From: Opisthocomus hoazin
Taxonomy: Eukaryota; Chordata; Aves; Opisthocomiformes; Opisthocomidae
Assembly: GCF_030867145.1 (NCBI RefSeq)
Contig: NC_134454.1
Span: forward strand, 44,654,320 to 44,718,319
Length of the DNA: 64,000 nt
Reading direction: 5' to 3'
Shown here: positions 1-11,160 of the stretch, piece after piece
How the letters are laid out: every line of letters starts with the position of its first letter
Position numbering within the stretch: position 1 is the stretch's first letter
The notes under the pieces: model-generated
Databases searched by the model: none
What the model was told of the DNA's origin: nothing
The model's input: the letters and a program-made list of their open reading frames with translations, nothing else
Translations under genes and position numbers: made by a program

Positions 1-130
1 TCCCTGCCCCGAACAGGACCTGGCCCCCGGCAGGAGACAAGGCCACCCCAAAAGGCTGGGGCCATCCCGCGGAGAGGCGGGCAGCACACCCACAGCCCCG
101 GGGCCCGAGCAGCGCCCGCGGGGCACCCAC

Positions 131-344
131 CGTGATGAGGATGCAGTGGAGGTCCCGCGGTTCCCCGGACTCCTCGCTGGGCCCCACGATGGCAGCCAGC
201 TTGGCCACGTCGTTCACCCGCACGATGTCGATGTCATTCTCGCAGCAGAAGGCCTGGATGAGGGTGAAGTGGATCTGCAGGGCAATGTCCCCCTCGTCCT
301 CCTCGTCCGCGGCCAGCACGCAGAAAGCCACGTTGTCGGGATCG
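131..344 (-). other. GADD45G: GADD45G coding exon 3
   Basis: 214 bases, with acceptor CTGTTGCAG before 344 and donor GTGGGT at 130-125. It completes codon 52 and encodes residues 53-123, including the acidic loop and the long hydrophobic helix [13 protein letters not shown]. Positions 1-130 are the start of intron 3 and contain no exon 4 sequence that I could read. Confidence 0.95.
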
Positions 345-698
345 CTGCAACAGGGGGAGCGGCGCGGTGAGCCTCCGCGGCCGGCCCCGAAGCCCCCCTC
401 AGGCCTCGCCGGGCGGCCCCCGCCCGCCGTACTTACACGTTCATCAGCTTGGCCGACTCGTAGACGCCGGCGGTGAGGCAGCCGCGGCGCTGGGCTGACA
501 CCAGCAGATCGTGGAGGGCCTTCCCGGCGCCCTGCACCCTGCGCGGCGGGAGAGGGAGAGCAGACAGTCAGCACGGCGTCGCCACCGCCCGTCCCCCCGC
601 AGCCGCCACAGCCCCCCCGCCCGGCCGCCCGCACCACGCACGTACCAGTCGTGGCCCGCAGGCATGGGCTCCTGTCCGTGGATCTCTTCCAGAGTCAT
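131..698 (-). CDS. GADD45G: GADD45G, growth arrest and DNA-damage-inducible protein gamma (exons 1-3, 3' partial)
   Basis: Stress- and differentiation-induced regulator. Known family roles: it binds the MAP kinase kinase kinase MTK1/MEKK4 to switch on p38/JNK and also binds PCNA, p21 and CDK1/cyclin B, acting in nucleus and cytoplasm; the fold is the L7Ae/L30e type. Three exons join in frame with consensus splice sites: 698-646, 538-437 and 344-131, giving residues 1-123 of an expected length near 159. The start MTLEE is the family start. Visible landmarks are [18 protein letters not shown] (about 19-36), [18 protein letters not shown] (40-57), the acidic loop DEEDEGD (65-71), then [20 protein letters not shown] (72-91) and DLHCILIT at the end of exon 3. 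The gamma paralogue is indicated by MTLEE-x-x-[21 protein letters not shown] and DIDIVRV. The last exon, with the C-terminal third of the domain, is outside the window. Residue 18 is Trp, formed across the exon 1/2 junction, where the human protein has Arg. Confidence 0.96.
437..538 (-). other. GADD45G: GADD45G coding exon 2
   Basis: 102 bases. The acceptor is CCGCGCAG immediately before 538 and the donor is GTAAGT at 436-431. It supplies the third base of codon 18 and codons 19-51, then two bases of codon 52. Intron 2 is 345-436 (92 bp). The encoded helix-strand unit (KALHDLL through AKLMN) is the start of the Gadd45 domain. Confidence 0.95.
646..698 (-). other. GADD45G: GADD45G coding exon 1
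   Basis: 53 coding bases from the ATG at 698 down to 646, followed by the donor GTACGT (645-640). The exon encodes residues 1-17 plus two bases of codon 18 (phase 2). The remaining 5' untranslated part probably extends to about 750-757, judged from the TATA box position. Intron 1 is 539-645, only 107 bp, as is usual for this compact family. Confidence 0.93.
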
Positions 699-774
699 CG
701 CGGCGTGTCCCCGCGGCGCAGCGCCACCTCCGAGCGCCTCCTCGCCCCAGCAATCTGATGCGACAGCCCAAAGG

Positions 775-875
775 CCGCCCTATTTATAGCCCACGCGGCG
801 GTGACGTCGGCAGCTGGTGGAGCCTCCTGGCTTCCCATTGGCCGGCGGCGGAGAATGGCTATTACGCTAATCGGC
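775..875 (-). promoter_or_regulatory. GADD45G: GADD45G core promoter
   Basis: Read on the minus strand: a canonical TATA box TATAAATA at 788-781, about 85-90 bp before the ATG, predicting a start of transcription near 750-757. Upstream of it are a CRE-like TGACGTC centre at 802-808, an E-box CAGCTG at 811-816, and a CCAAT box (GGCCAATGG) at 843-835. Further out is an AT-rich motif (ATTACGCTAAT, 861-871) that stands out in otherwise GC-rich DNA. CRE, NF-Y and bHLH input fits the known stress and neurogenic induction of the gene; the individual factors are inferred. Confidence 0.8.
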
Positions 876-1590
876 GCACGCAAAAAAAAGGGAGGCGGGG
901 GGAAGGAGGAGCGGGCGGCTCGTGCCCGGAGGCTACGCGGGGAGGAAGCCGGACTCGAGGGAGGGGCGCAGGCACACGCCGCCCCGCCCAGCCTGGCCCC
1001 GCCCCGCCCCGCCGGCGTCCGCCGTGCCGGTGGCGGGGGCGAGGCGTCCGCGCGCTGGCTGGGAGCCAAGCGCGAGCTGGGCTACAGTGGGGCGCCGCCG
1101 GCGGCGGGGAGGTCCGGCACTGGTAGCGGCCCGGGCTGGGGAGCAGCTCTGCGGGGAAGGCCCCGGGGCCGCGGCGGGCGGGGAGCTGGGCGCCGCCGGC
1201 ACCGTCCGGGGCTGCCGGAGCGGGAGCACGGCCCGTCGGTAGGCCGGAGCGGGGGCGGGAGGGGGCGCCGGGGTGTCCCGTCCTGCAGGCTGGGGGACCA
1301 CCGGGGGTGGCTCCGTCCGGGGAAGGCACAGCGCGGGGGCACCGAGCGGCAGCCCCCCATAGCCTGTCGGGCTGTCGCCGAGAGGGCAGGGCCGGGATCT
1401 TCACAGCGGTTCCTGCTGGGGTGGCAAGAGGCGGTGGGCGAAAGCTGGGTCGAGAGTCGGGCAGGGTGTCTGAGGGAAAAGCCCCGTCCCCTGAGGACAG
1501 TCAGGCAGCGGAGCCGGCTACCCAGGGAGGCTGCGCAGGCTGCATCCCCGCGGGGCCGCAGGCCCCAATGGGGCGAAGCCCTGAGAGACC

Positions 1591-4500
1591 TGGTCTGAGC
1601 TACCTGGTGACCCTGCTGCAAGCGGGAGACCTCCTGACATCCCTTCTGGGCCGTATTGTCCTATGATCCCATCGTTTAAAATGTTTTTTTCTTCCCAGCA
1701 AATGGGGAGGTTCTTTTCAGTCGAGCTTTATTAAAAGTAGATCTAATTTGGATTGTAACACAAGCTTGAGTGTATCCTTTAAAATTAATTCAGTGTGAAC
1801 TGTGTGTGATTGCTGAAGTAAAATCTTGTTTGTCAGCAAACCAAGCAACAGTAAAAGAAATTTTTCCCACTGTGAATGAGTATGGTGTAAGTATTAAAGG
1901 ACAAATCACTTTCCAAGTCCTTTCAATCTCCGACATCTCAGGCTGCCAGTTAGTACAGTGCCAGTTAGCACCCTCACTGCTACCTCGCCTCTGGTCACAT
2001 CGTCCCCTCTCAAATGTGTTTCAACCCAGAGTGGGGATGTCCTCTCCAGGACTTGGCTGGGAGTCCTTGATCGAGCACAGCTCGCCTGTGACTCTGTCTA
2101 TGGTACACGTCATCTGCTCGGTAGTTTCAGGCTCCCTGAGCACTGTAATTCCCAAAGTGCTCCTCAAAAGGAACCACTTGCATGTCTTGCTGTGTTTCTG
2201 CTTCCAGTTGTTTCTAGTCAGTGTCTCAGGCATTGTTACAGGTGACAGCATTGGACCCTGCAGTAATCTCTCAGTAAACTTCTATTTTAAATTGATGATG
2301 ATGACAGCAGGGTCTGCCAGATACATCTGATCTCTCTGAGAACATTTATCTGGTGATATCTACAGAGCTCTCAGGACTGGGGAGATGGCTCTGTCACAAC
2401 TGCCAGTTCTCAAGCCTAATGATCCTTTTACACCACACTAACGTGTAAAGGCATTCTTGACTTGTGAACTCACACCAGTGACCTGGCACACTGCAGTTGC
2501 CTGAGCAGGGCATAAATTCTTAGTTTGTCTTCTTCAAAAAAAATGGGAGAAGTTTTCAGGAAATTATATCCCAGACTGTGTTCATGAAATGACAATTGTG
2601 TGTCCATGTGTTGGAATGAGCATATTGTGCCTATCATGTACCATTTGTTCTCAAAAGGTAAAACTCCTTCATATGTCTGCCTCTTTTTTTTCCTCTAAAT
2701 ATATAAATGGGGAGGAATGCAGAAGAATAACTTGAGTGTTAAATGGCAGCTTTAGGTTTTCACATGAAACTGGGCTACATACACTAAATGGTACATCTCT
2801 TAGAAGTATTGAAGGGCCTGTTTCTGATGTACTGCAGTTTCAGTGCATGATGAAATAGGTGGAAAATCAAGGACTGACTCAGAGCTTTGAAAGATGCTGA
2901 TATTAGCTATGACTTCGACAAGGGTCCCATTACAGTGTTAATGAAAGTTATTTCAAATGGATTGAAATTAGTAGGCAAAAGTAACTCGCAGTGGATAACA
3001 GCACATATGTAGTGGTATAGTATATGTAAGTACCTAAACACTAAACGGGTGTATGGAACCATATTAACACGTTAATCCTCTCACATGCAAGCTTCCCGTT
3101 TCGACTTAATGACACAGCACCCTGGAGTCAGAGCTTCTTCCCTCCGCAATTCACAATTTGCCCCATTATTCCTGGGTCCCCTAGCACAGATGGTGCTGAA
3201 TGCCACTAAGCGTTACCAGACACCCGATCCAGCTTATTTGGAACCACGGAGTCACCACCAGGCCTCCGATGCAGCAGAGGAGGTGCAGGAAGGAGAGCTG
3301 TGCCTGCCCCAGGTCCTGTCCTCATTGTGAAGGTGTCAGCTCCACAGAGATCACACCTTTGATGTCTGGTAAGCAAACCGAACGTAAGCGGAGGTCGGGC
3401 TCCACTGCTTGTTTTTGTGGTCTTTTCCTCCCGTGTTTTTAATACATCCATGAAAGAAAAAATAAAAAAAACAAACAAACAAATTAGACATCCTTTCTGT
3501 TTTTCAGCATTTCTGGCCTTGAACACCAGAGTAAGGGCGCTGAATTTTTCCATCTGAAAGTGGATGTTACACCCTCCGGTGCCACAGGACACCTGAGCAG
3601 ATTCAGGTGGTACCGAAGTGTCCTCAGTATGCTTACGTGCCACATGGTAAACAGCGACATTCGCTTCTGTAGATGCAGCTCGGTATGATCTATGTGTTTG
3701 GTGGAAAACTGGTGGGCACCAGGCCTCTGGCGCATCGGCTGTTGAGCGCTGGAAGCCACCCCGTAGATCGGGGTGGGAAAGTCAAAAGGCAACAGTTCTC
3801 ACACATGAAGAAGTGGATTTTGCCGTTAAATTTGACAGCAGTGGTATGATGCCAGCGCCGCTTGCCCGCGCTTTCCACGGCATGGAAAGGCTCGCCCGAA
3901 AACCCCTTGGTTTTTTTCACTGACAACGAAGGCGCCTCTGCCAAACGCGATGCTGTGTTCGCGGTGAAGCTCTGACCTCTCGTGGACGTCTAAAATATTA
4001 CTGCTACAGAAAATTATTAACGGCCCACTGGCAAACGGCACTTACATTCAGTTCCTGTTTTCATATCCTTAACGTTTTCAGTGAAAATCTAGCAAAAAAC
4101 AAAAAGTAGACGTTGGTGTTTCCTGTATGAAGAAAACCCCTAAAACAGCCCCCTAATATTACAAAAATTCAGATGCAGCATAACAGGGAAATCATAGTGT
4201 ATTCAACTGTGACGAAAGCAAGTAACCTAGCAGAACGGAACAGGTAAAACTGCAGACGGGTCACAGCCCTGTACAGTGGCAATAAGCGTGGCTTTGTCAT
4301 TCTGTGAGGAAAATGGCAGTGTCTCCCCAGCCAAAGAGCGGCAGACACAGGCAACACCGTCTGGCCTCAGCGAGAGGAGGCTCAAGCCTTCCACGTCCGC
4401 AAAGGCATGCGAGCAGTGGTAACAGCCAGCCCAGCCACAGGGCGCTTACGCTGCCCCAGCCTGCCTGGTGCTCACCTGGACTTCCCGTCAGAAAGACCCT

Positions 4501-7140
4501 TCTCACCAAGATGTCCCAGGTCAGACAGAGTACACCCAACCTCAAGTCTTTCCAAATCTGCCAGAACTTCTCCTCGTCTTGTTCCAGTCCTCCACCCAGT
4601 TTTCCACCTTTGCAACCCTGTTGTCCTCACTCAGCAAGCTTCCTTCTCCAGATGTGGCACCTCACACAATAAAAACCAAACCAAAAACCTCCTTACAAAA
4701 CCTAGGAGTTACAGGAAGCAGGGCTGTAGTCCCAGCTTCCTCTGCAAATCCTCTGGCTGTGATCAAACTGGTTTTGTGTTTCTATTGGACCAACAGGTCA
4801 CCCAGACTTTGTATTATCTCCTTCCGCTGAACCTGACACAGATGCTGCTGATCGTCACACCTGGTAAACCAGACAGCTGCCTCTGTTCGTACACTTTGTT
4901 CTGTCGCACCTTCGCCACAGAAACGCCACCTGCCAAGACCCAGCGTCCATGGATCTACAGGGAGCAGGGACATTTGACTTACTGAGAAAGCAGTGAAGTA
5001 AAACTTTTTGCAGCATATTCTTCTTCCAGAAAAATAACCCTGCATACTACAAGTCTCAGCTGAAAACAATGCTGTGGGAATAGAAGCAGTATTAATCTGA
5101 ATTAAGTGTTTTACCACATTGTGTAAAAAATTGGGGAATCCCACAAATGTAACTGATGTGCTCTAGGATGGAGAACACTTGGCTGCATAGACCTGATTAC
5201 TACAGAATGTAGCACAGAGCCCTCATTTCTGCCATCTTTTCAGGTTTTGCGAGAAGCAGGGAAAAAGCACCTCTTGCATGAATTTTGGTTGTTTGAGGTT
5301 TTATACAGACAACGGCACACTGCACCAAGCAGCCAAAGAGTTTGTTTGTAAGCGTGGCTGAATTCACACCGCTAGTGCGTTCTTCCTCCTGCAGATCGCA
5401 TTCTTAAAATAAAGCAAAAAAACAGAAATGTTAATCTAATAATAAATAAGCACCTTTCTAGTAATAGATGAATGTTTCTTTCTTGCTTTAAGAAAGGAAG
5501 GATTGCTTTAGAGGTTTTATAGACATGGCTATTTTTAGTCAACTCTTTTCTTTTATACAGGTGGGGGGATTGAAAGAGGTGGTTTTGAAATCACGCACTC
5601 GGAGCGGGTAAGAGCCCTCATAGAGGAAGAGCCAAGGGAAGGAGAGATATACTGCGCCCAGCAGCTCGTGCTGGGGCAGCTCTGCGTACTCCGCCTTGCT
5701 TCGCTTCAGCAGATGGCAGCCTCTGCCCGCTAATGCCAGAGCATACCGGCCTGCGGCTCCCCGCAGCCCGGCGTCAGCGACAGGCGTCAGCCAGGCGACG
5801 CAGCCGAGCGTCCGGGCCAGGACGCAACTGACCACACTTGGAAGCCGTTCTTTGGAAAGGCTCCTTTTATCCCCTCCTCACCTCAAAACACATTGCTGTT
5901 TTCCCCAGAAGGTTTGCTTTCACTGACATGCTTAAAGGGAAGTATTCAGCAAGTTCAAGCAATTTTTCCTTTTCACAAGTGATTTATTTACGCAGCGGCT
6001 TAGAATCCTGTACTTCATTTATCTAGCCATGCGCTGCCTCAATTAAAGACACTCACATGTAATGTCTTGAACATAGTATTGCATATTTGAGTTTCATATT
6101 TTAAACAAGACATAGATCTCCTGCCCATCTCTGTCCAGGTTTTCTTTCCAGGCTTATCCTCAATGTGACAGCACTACACAAAGTTAGGCCCCTGTGACAC
6201 CCACCCTAGTGTGCATCACCAAAAAAAGGGGGGGGGGGCTAAAAATTGATAAACCTGCATTGTCCAGTCTGTATTTAGGCTGCAGTGAGCTGCAAGCGTG
6301 CAAAGGATATGTGTCTGGGACAGCCAGCTCCCCCCTTCCACCCCCTGCCAAAATCTGCATAATTCACATGCTACCGGGAGCTGGGAAGGGGGCTCCAAAG
6401 CAGCTTATGGGGGGTGGCTGATAACACGTCAGGGAACCTTCTGGCACACCCCAGCTCAGGAGTCTGGGAGGCATGATGGCTTTTTCCTTTGTTTTTGTTC
6501 TTGTTTTTTGTCTTGTTTTTGTTTTTAATTAAGGACGGTTGAAAGCCAGGTTTTCCTGACAGAGCTTTCCCTCTTTCAGACGAGGATTCTATCAAGGCAT
6601 ATTTTTCAGTATCCTCTCCTGGGATTTCTGTGTGTCTGTAGGTCCAGCAACTGAAACCTTATTGTGCATTCACGGCAGCTCTGACTGGCTGCTGCACGGC
6701 TGGAAATCCTAGACACGTTCACAGCCCACACGCACCATGGCTGCGCAACACCCAGCTCGGTGCACCCCGTCTCTTCAGGGCAAATCGGACAGACTGTGCA
6801 CGCGTGTTCGACTGAAGTCTGTGTGCCAGGAAGTCTGCAGTGTCAGATTTGCTACCCCTGAGCACACACCTTTGTCGAGGAATGCCTGGAAACCTCGCTT
6901 AGCAGTATGACTTCAGACGCTCACTCAAGGCTAGAAAATCACTTAAGTGACACTCAAAAATATATTTGCTAGTAATTCAAGCCAGAAGAACAGGGGCATA
7001 TTCAAGCATCAAATATTCCAGGTTCTGACTCTCCATCCACTCAGCGCTGCAGCCCTCCGGCTGCTGCCCTTAATAGTCTCAAGTGAGACAAATACAACTG
7101 GGCATTTCTTGTGATATAGCTGGTTTTCATCCACACTTAC
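1591..7140. other. Intergenic DNA, no confirmed gene
   Basis: Mostly unique AT-balanced sequence. Exceptions are a CpG-richer stretch at about 3480-4050 that looks like decayed coding sequence, a CpG-rich patch at 5560-5840 with one exon-like block, and an 11-base G run near 6228-6238. No recognisable protein and no clear repeat family beyond homopolymer runs. Confidence 0.6.
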
Positions 7141-7336
7141 CGTAGTTCCCTCACATATTTTTTCTGCCATGTCTGCTATCATGCTGCACAGCGGACTCTC
7201 TTCTCCAGCAGAAAAAGACTTTGAAAAACAGTCTTGTTTCTCTAGCTCAGCAGTCCTACCAGATGACATTAAAAACTGCTTTGAATGACAACGTTGGCTT
7301 TCCAGTGTCGATGGCTCCGTACGATGCCAAAGACTG
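7141..7336 (-). other. Exon-like open block, unidentified
   Basis: On the minus strand, a 196-bp block opens after TGTGTTCAG (a NAGNAG-type acceptor) and closes at a strong donor, ACG|GTAAGT (7140-7135). One frame is open throughout (1 + 65 codons). The encoded segment is Ser/Glu-rich and hydrophilic, including the stretches AELEKQDCFSKSFSAGEESP and CSMIADMAEKICEGTT. The composition is like a disordered region plus short helix of a real protein. I do not recognise the protein. The polypyrimidine tract is only moderate and no companion coding exons were identified, so this may be a decoy, a relic exon, or an exon of a lineage-specific transcript. Confidence 0.3.
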
Positions 7337-10300
7337 CTGAACACAGCTTGATCAGCACAACGTTAAAGAATCTGATTTTTATTTTGTTGTGTACTGAACT
7401 TTCTTAGAGATGTCAATGAAAGCTAAAAATCAAATGCTTAAGATCGCTGAACAGCTGTCTGTGTGTTATAATGAAAGAAGAATAGTCTTTCCTTAGCCCA
7501 GATGCTGCCAGAATTGGTCATTTCACTGGGTAATTCTGCAACAAGAAGAAAAGTAATTCACACAGAAGGCAGATGTGTCACCCGATGTCAAGTGCCTCTT
7601 GTATCTCAGCAGAAGACTGTCTAATGGAACTTTTATTGCAGAGATGTGTCTAGCTGAGAGAAATAATTTGATCCTTCATTAGTTCCTTGGTGTCTTCTGT
7701 CACAGGTGTAACGCAACAGACAGCCTGAGAATGAAAACTCAGATGGTCAACCCAGATCTTAAATGCGTAACGCTGAGTTTTTCCATGTGCACTTTCCTGC
7801 CTCCAAAAAAAAAAAGCTTTACCGACCTCACTTATTTGCCGAGACACTTCCTGCACACACCAATTTTCCCTAATCACAAGCAAGATCAAGTCAGAACATG
7901 TATTTCATCCCATCTTTGTGGCAGTAAAAAGAAGAATCATCTTAAAGCTAGAAAATGGACACATTTCCTTTTCACCCACCTGAGACAAAAAAGAAGCATT
8001 TTCTTTACATGTAAAGTACTTTAATTAAGCTACTATGTAATGGTATTTACTTCAGATTTCCTCTTTGAAGTCTTGTTAATCAAATGCTCCAAACATCATA
8101 GGGAGAAGCAAGCCATGAATCACCCACATAAAGTGGAATGCAGTTGCACTTTTTGATGCAGAAGGCTACAAAAAGCAAGTGATGACAGCTGATAAACGTG
8201 CAGAAACATAACCAGTTTATGCAGTTTAGCACTCTATAGGAGAAAGCCCATTGGGAGATATTGATTATGACATTACTGCAGTAGGACTACTATTCCTGGC
8301 TATCACATTTTATTAGTTCAGATTTTTAGTAAGTTCATCTTGAAATTCACTGAGACTAATTTTGTTAAAAGATGTGTATGCCAACTGGCTAAGTTTTCAT
8401 TGTTTCTCTGTTTCTTTTTACGTTTTAGCCTTCTTGTGTTCCTATCTGTAATTCCGTGTCATTTTCTCACGTAGCCCTGCACCTTAGTCACTGAGTATGG
8501 GATTTTGGACCAAACACACAAATCAGACATTTCCCTCTGCACATCAGGTGTTCATCTGGCAGGGGAAAGGATGGGCAAGCACACAGATGGGTGTACGTGA
8601 GAAGGGGGTGGCAGGCAGCCTTCCCTTGAAGCGTGTGCTGTGATCAGTTGCTGTCTGGGTCACGGACATGACACTGTTTTCTGAAAATGTGGGTACCTAA
8701 CACCTCTCTGACTCAAGCCAGTTTGTGCATGACCCTGGATAAGGCAGAGGGACAGAACAGTAGCACTGGTAGGTGCTGTTATTGAGTATTAAAAATACAG
8801 CATCCGCACCAACAGCGTAAGCTCCATCAGCTATGATTTATGCCTGGCCCCTGACACCTGCTCTGAGGATCACACATGTTGTTTGTAACAGACAAGCTGT
8901 AAGTGAGTGATGCAGTGGTTCTCCATATGGGGGCAAGAACATAGTTTTTTCTTGGACCCAGCTACCTCCCCTAAGCAGCAGGCAGCAGAGTCTCTGGGCA
9001 GCACTGTCTCAAGCCCAATACGTGTTGGGATTTGGTAGAGACTGGGGTTGCCTGCTAGTACTGGCAGAACAGAGAGGGCATCAAGCACTGCCCATGCCAG
9101 CGTAGCATGTAGTCTGAACCAAAGATATGCCCAGGGAGTGCTTCTGGCAGCCCTGGGAATGGAGACTGGGACAGGAGAGGCAGTCGAGCAAAGCCTTTTC
9201 TGCTCAGCTGAATAAACAGGGGCAGCAGCAACAGCTCCTCCACCGGCACCGGTTTTGCCTAGGCAGAGCAGCCACATTTGGTGCCAGGTTTAAAGACACG
9301 GGCTGTGCACCCTTGGCTCTCTGGGCTTAGTTGTAGGAGTCAGATCTGGCGGAGCTGTGAAGAAACAACACTGTAAGTCTGAAAATCGCTCTAGACGTTC
9401 GTGTAGGCAAGAATTCAGTTTTGGGAATGTCTGAGGCACACACATGGAGAGGCTGGAGGAGAAAGAGCTTTGCCCCTCAGCTTGCACCCACTCAGTCCCT
9501 ATCCTTATGCGTCTCTCTGTAGTTGTCTACCCAAAGCCATGCACAACATCTTTAACTGAGAAGGCTGCGGTTCTTCAAAGTCCCAGGCAAGTTTATTGAA
9601 CAGTGACTCTGCTCCTCATGACTCTGCATTCCATAGTTCATTTTAGGTCGGGGTATCTCATTTCCCAGACTGCAGCTCAGCCTCTCTAATTTGTCTAACA
9701 TTGAGAAGAGAAGCCATTAGCAAGCTCCTTTGGCTTGTGCCTCCAAAATTTCTGAGAAAAAGATAAGGATGCCAAAGTAGGATTTCATGAGTTACATTGC
9801 ACAGTGACTTTATCCTCAGTATTTAAGGGTGAGGAATGAGTAAAATTACCAGCAGACACACTGATCTAGTCTCTTATTTAGTTTTCTTCCGTAAGCTGCT
9901 GACATAAAATTGTTAAAAAGGAGAAACAATGATCTACCAGCTACTGCAAGAAATGCCGGAAGCCAAAAAATTCATGTTATCATTTAGGGTGGCGTTCTCT
10001 TACTAGTTACGTAAAGCAAAACAGTTTAGATATTTGTTACCATATGCAAGAGTTTAAAACTTTGGTACATATGCTCAGCCTTTTCTGTGCTCTGCAGAGG
10101 GCTCATGTGAGACGGGCCTCCAGTGGTTAAACCAGGTGTTTCTTCAGATCCCTGCTGCCCTACGAAGTCCTGCATCTTGTGCTTTCGGGGAAATTCTCCA
10201 CTCGGGGTCCTGGCTGAGTATTCAAAAATCTAAGAATGACATAAGATTTTTAGAAATATAATTCCTCTTGGCTCCTGTTTGTGTGGATACAATAGGAGGA

Positions 10301-10750
10301 AAATGTGAATATCCCTTAGCAGTTACTCAACTCAGCTCTGTTTCTGTTCAGTGTTTAGGATACAAGCATTTGGACATGTGGCCCACTCTAGTCTGATTAA
10401 GGAAGTCTGGAGATACTGGTACCAATATTTACATAGCAATGTTAAGACTGAGTCTGCAACAGAGATCTTCTTCCACTGCACAGTGCTGTGCAACGAGCAG
10501 TCGTCATTCAGAATACAAAAGCAACTGCAGAACGTCTGGCCTGAAAAAGACAATTACTGAAGGAGGGAAGTCCAGAAATTACATATGCAGCTTGTCATAT
10601 GCTAGCACGGATTAGGGAAGGTACTGGCTAAGTAATCTTGGATTGTGTTTCAAAATGGGGGATTTGCTGTAGAATTTGGTCATCTCTGTTCTTCACAAGA
10701 GGAAGACTTGTTTGGTAATCTGGGCATCAGGGCACCTAACTCTGTCCAAG
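7337..10750. other. Intergenic DNA, no gene seen
   Basis: Unique sequence of ordinary composition. Several open frames of 60-135 codons occur on both strands but none shows a domain, a consistent pair of splice sites or a known family. I see no clear repeat apart from short A runs. Confidence 0.55.
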
Positions 10751-10751
10751 A

Positions 10752-10840
10752 CGATGTGTCACCCTGGGCAAAATGGTAAATCTCTCTGGGCTTGGTCTAG
10801 TTCCACATGCGCAAAACAGGATTAGCAGACTGACTGAATC
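10752..10840 (+). repeat. MIR-like SINE fragment
   Basis: The order GTGTCACCCTGGGCAAA, then CTCTCTGGGC, then GCAAAACAGGATTAGCAGAC follows the middle of the ancient tRNA-derived MIR SINE (the GTGTGACCTTGGGCAAG ... CTCTCTGTGCCTCAG ... TGTAAAATGGGGATAAT order), with substitutions and small gaps. Assignment is by eye from the family consensus. Confidence 0.5.
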
Positions 10841-10982
10841 TCAGCATGTTTTCTGTCATTTTAAATCTCTCCAGTTCTTGGATTCATGCTAGTGAAGGGA
10901 AGATTTTTGGGTTTTGGATTAAAGCTTTCTGACTTTCACAGCTGGAGAGGGAAGCTAGAAGTGATTGAACCATAGAGACTGG

Positions 10983-11160
10983 CAATAAAATAAAATAAGA
11001 TAAAATAAAATAAAATAAAATAAAATAAAATAAAATAAAATAAAATAAAATAAAATAAAATAAAATAAAACAAAATAAAATAAAATAAAACAAAATAAAA
11101 TAAAATAAAATAAAATAAAATAAAATAAAATAAAATAAAATAAAATAAAACAAAAGAAAA
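10983..11160. repeat. (TAAAA)n pentanucleotide microsatellite
   Basis: About 34 units of TAAAA on the plus strand (TTTTA on the minus strand), with isolated unit variants (one TAAGA early on; CAAAA units in the middle and at the end) before grading into AAAGAAAAAG. The array gives apparent 80-120 codon frames on the minus strand (Ile-Leu-Phe-Tyr-Phe repeats) that are not genes. Confidence 0.97.

Larger units (their letters stand above)
1..1590. other. CpG island covering GADD45G exons 1-3 and its promoter
   Basis: Dense CpG and high GC across the exons and about 0.9 kb of upstream sequence, including repeated GC boxes (CCCCGCCCCGCCCCGCC at about 997-1013). Density drops sharply near 1600, where AT-rich sequence begins. 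Long open frames on both strands within 470-1620 are a by-product of GC richness. Confidence 0.85.

Noticed and set aside
473-1666. Several 100-265 codon frames upstream of and antisense to GADD45G
   Set aside because: They overlap the confirmed exons on the other strand or lie in the promoter CpG island; composition-driven.
3690-3944. Minus-strand kelch-like reading (RRWHHTTAVKFNGKIHFF)
   Set aside because: Opposite strand of the plus-strand kelch-like words; both cannot be real and neither extends, so neither was annotated as a gene.
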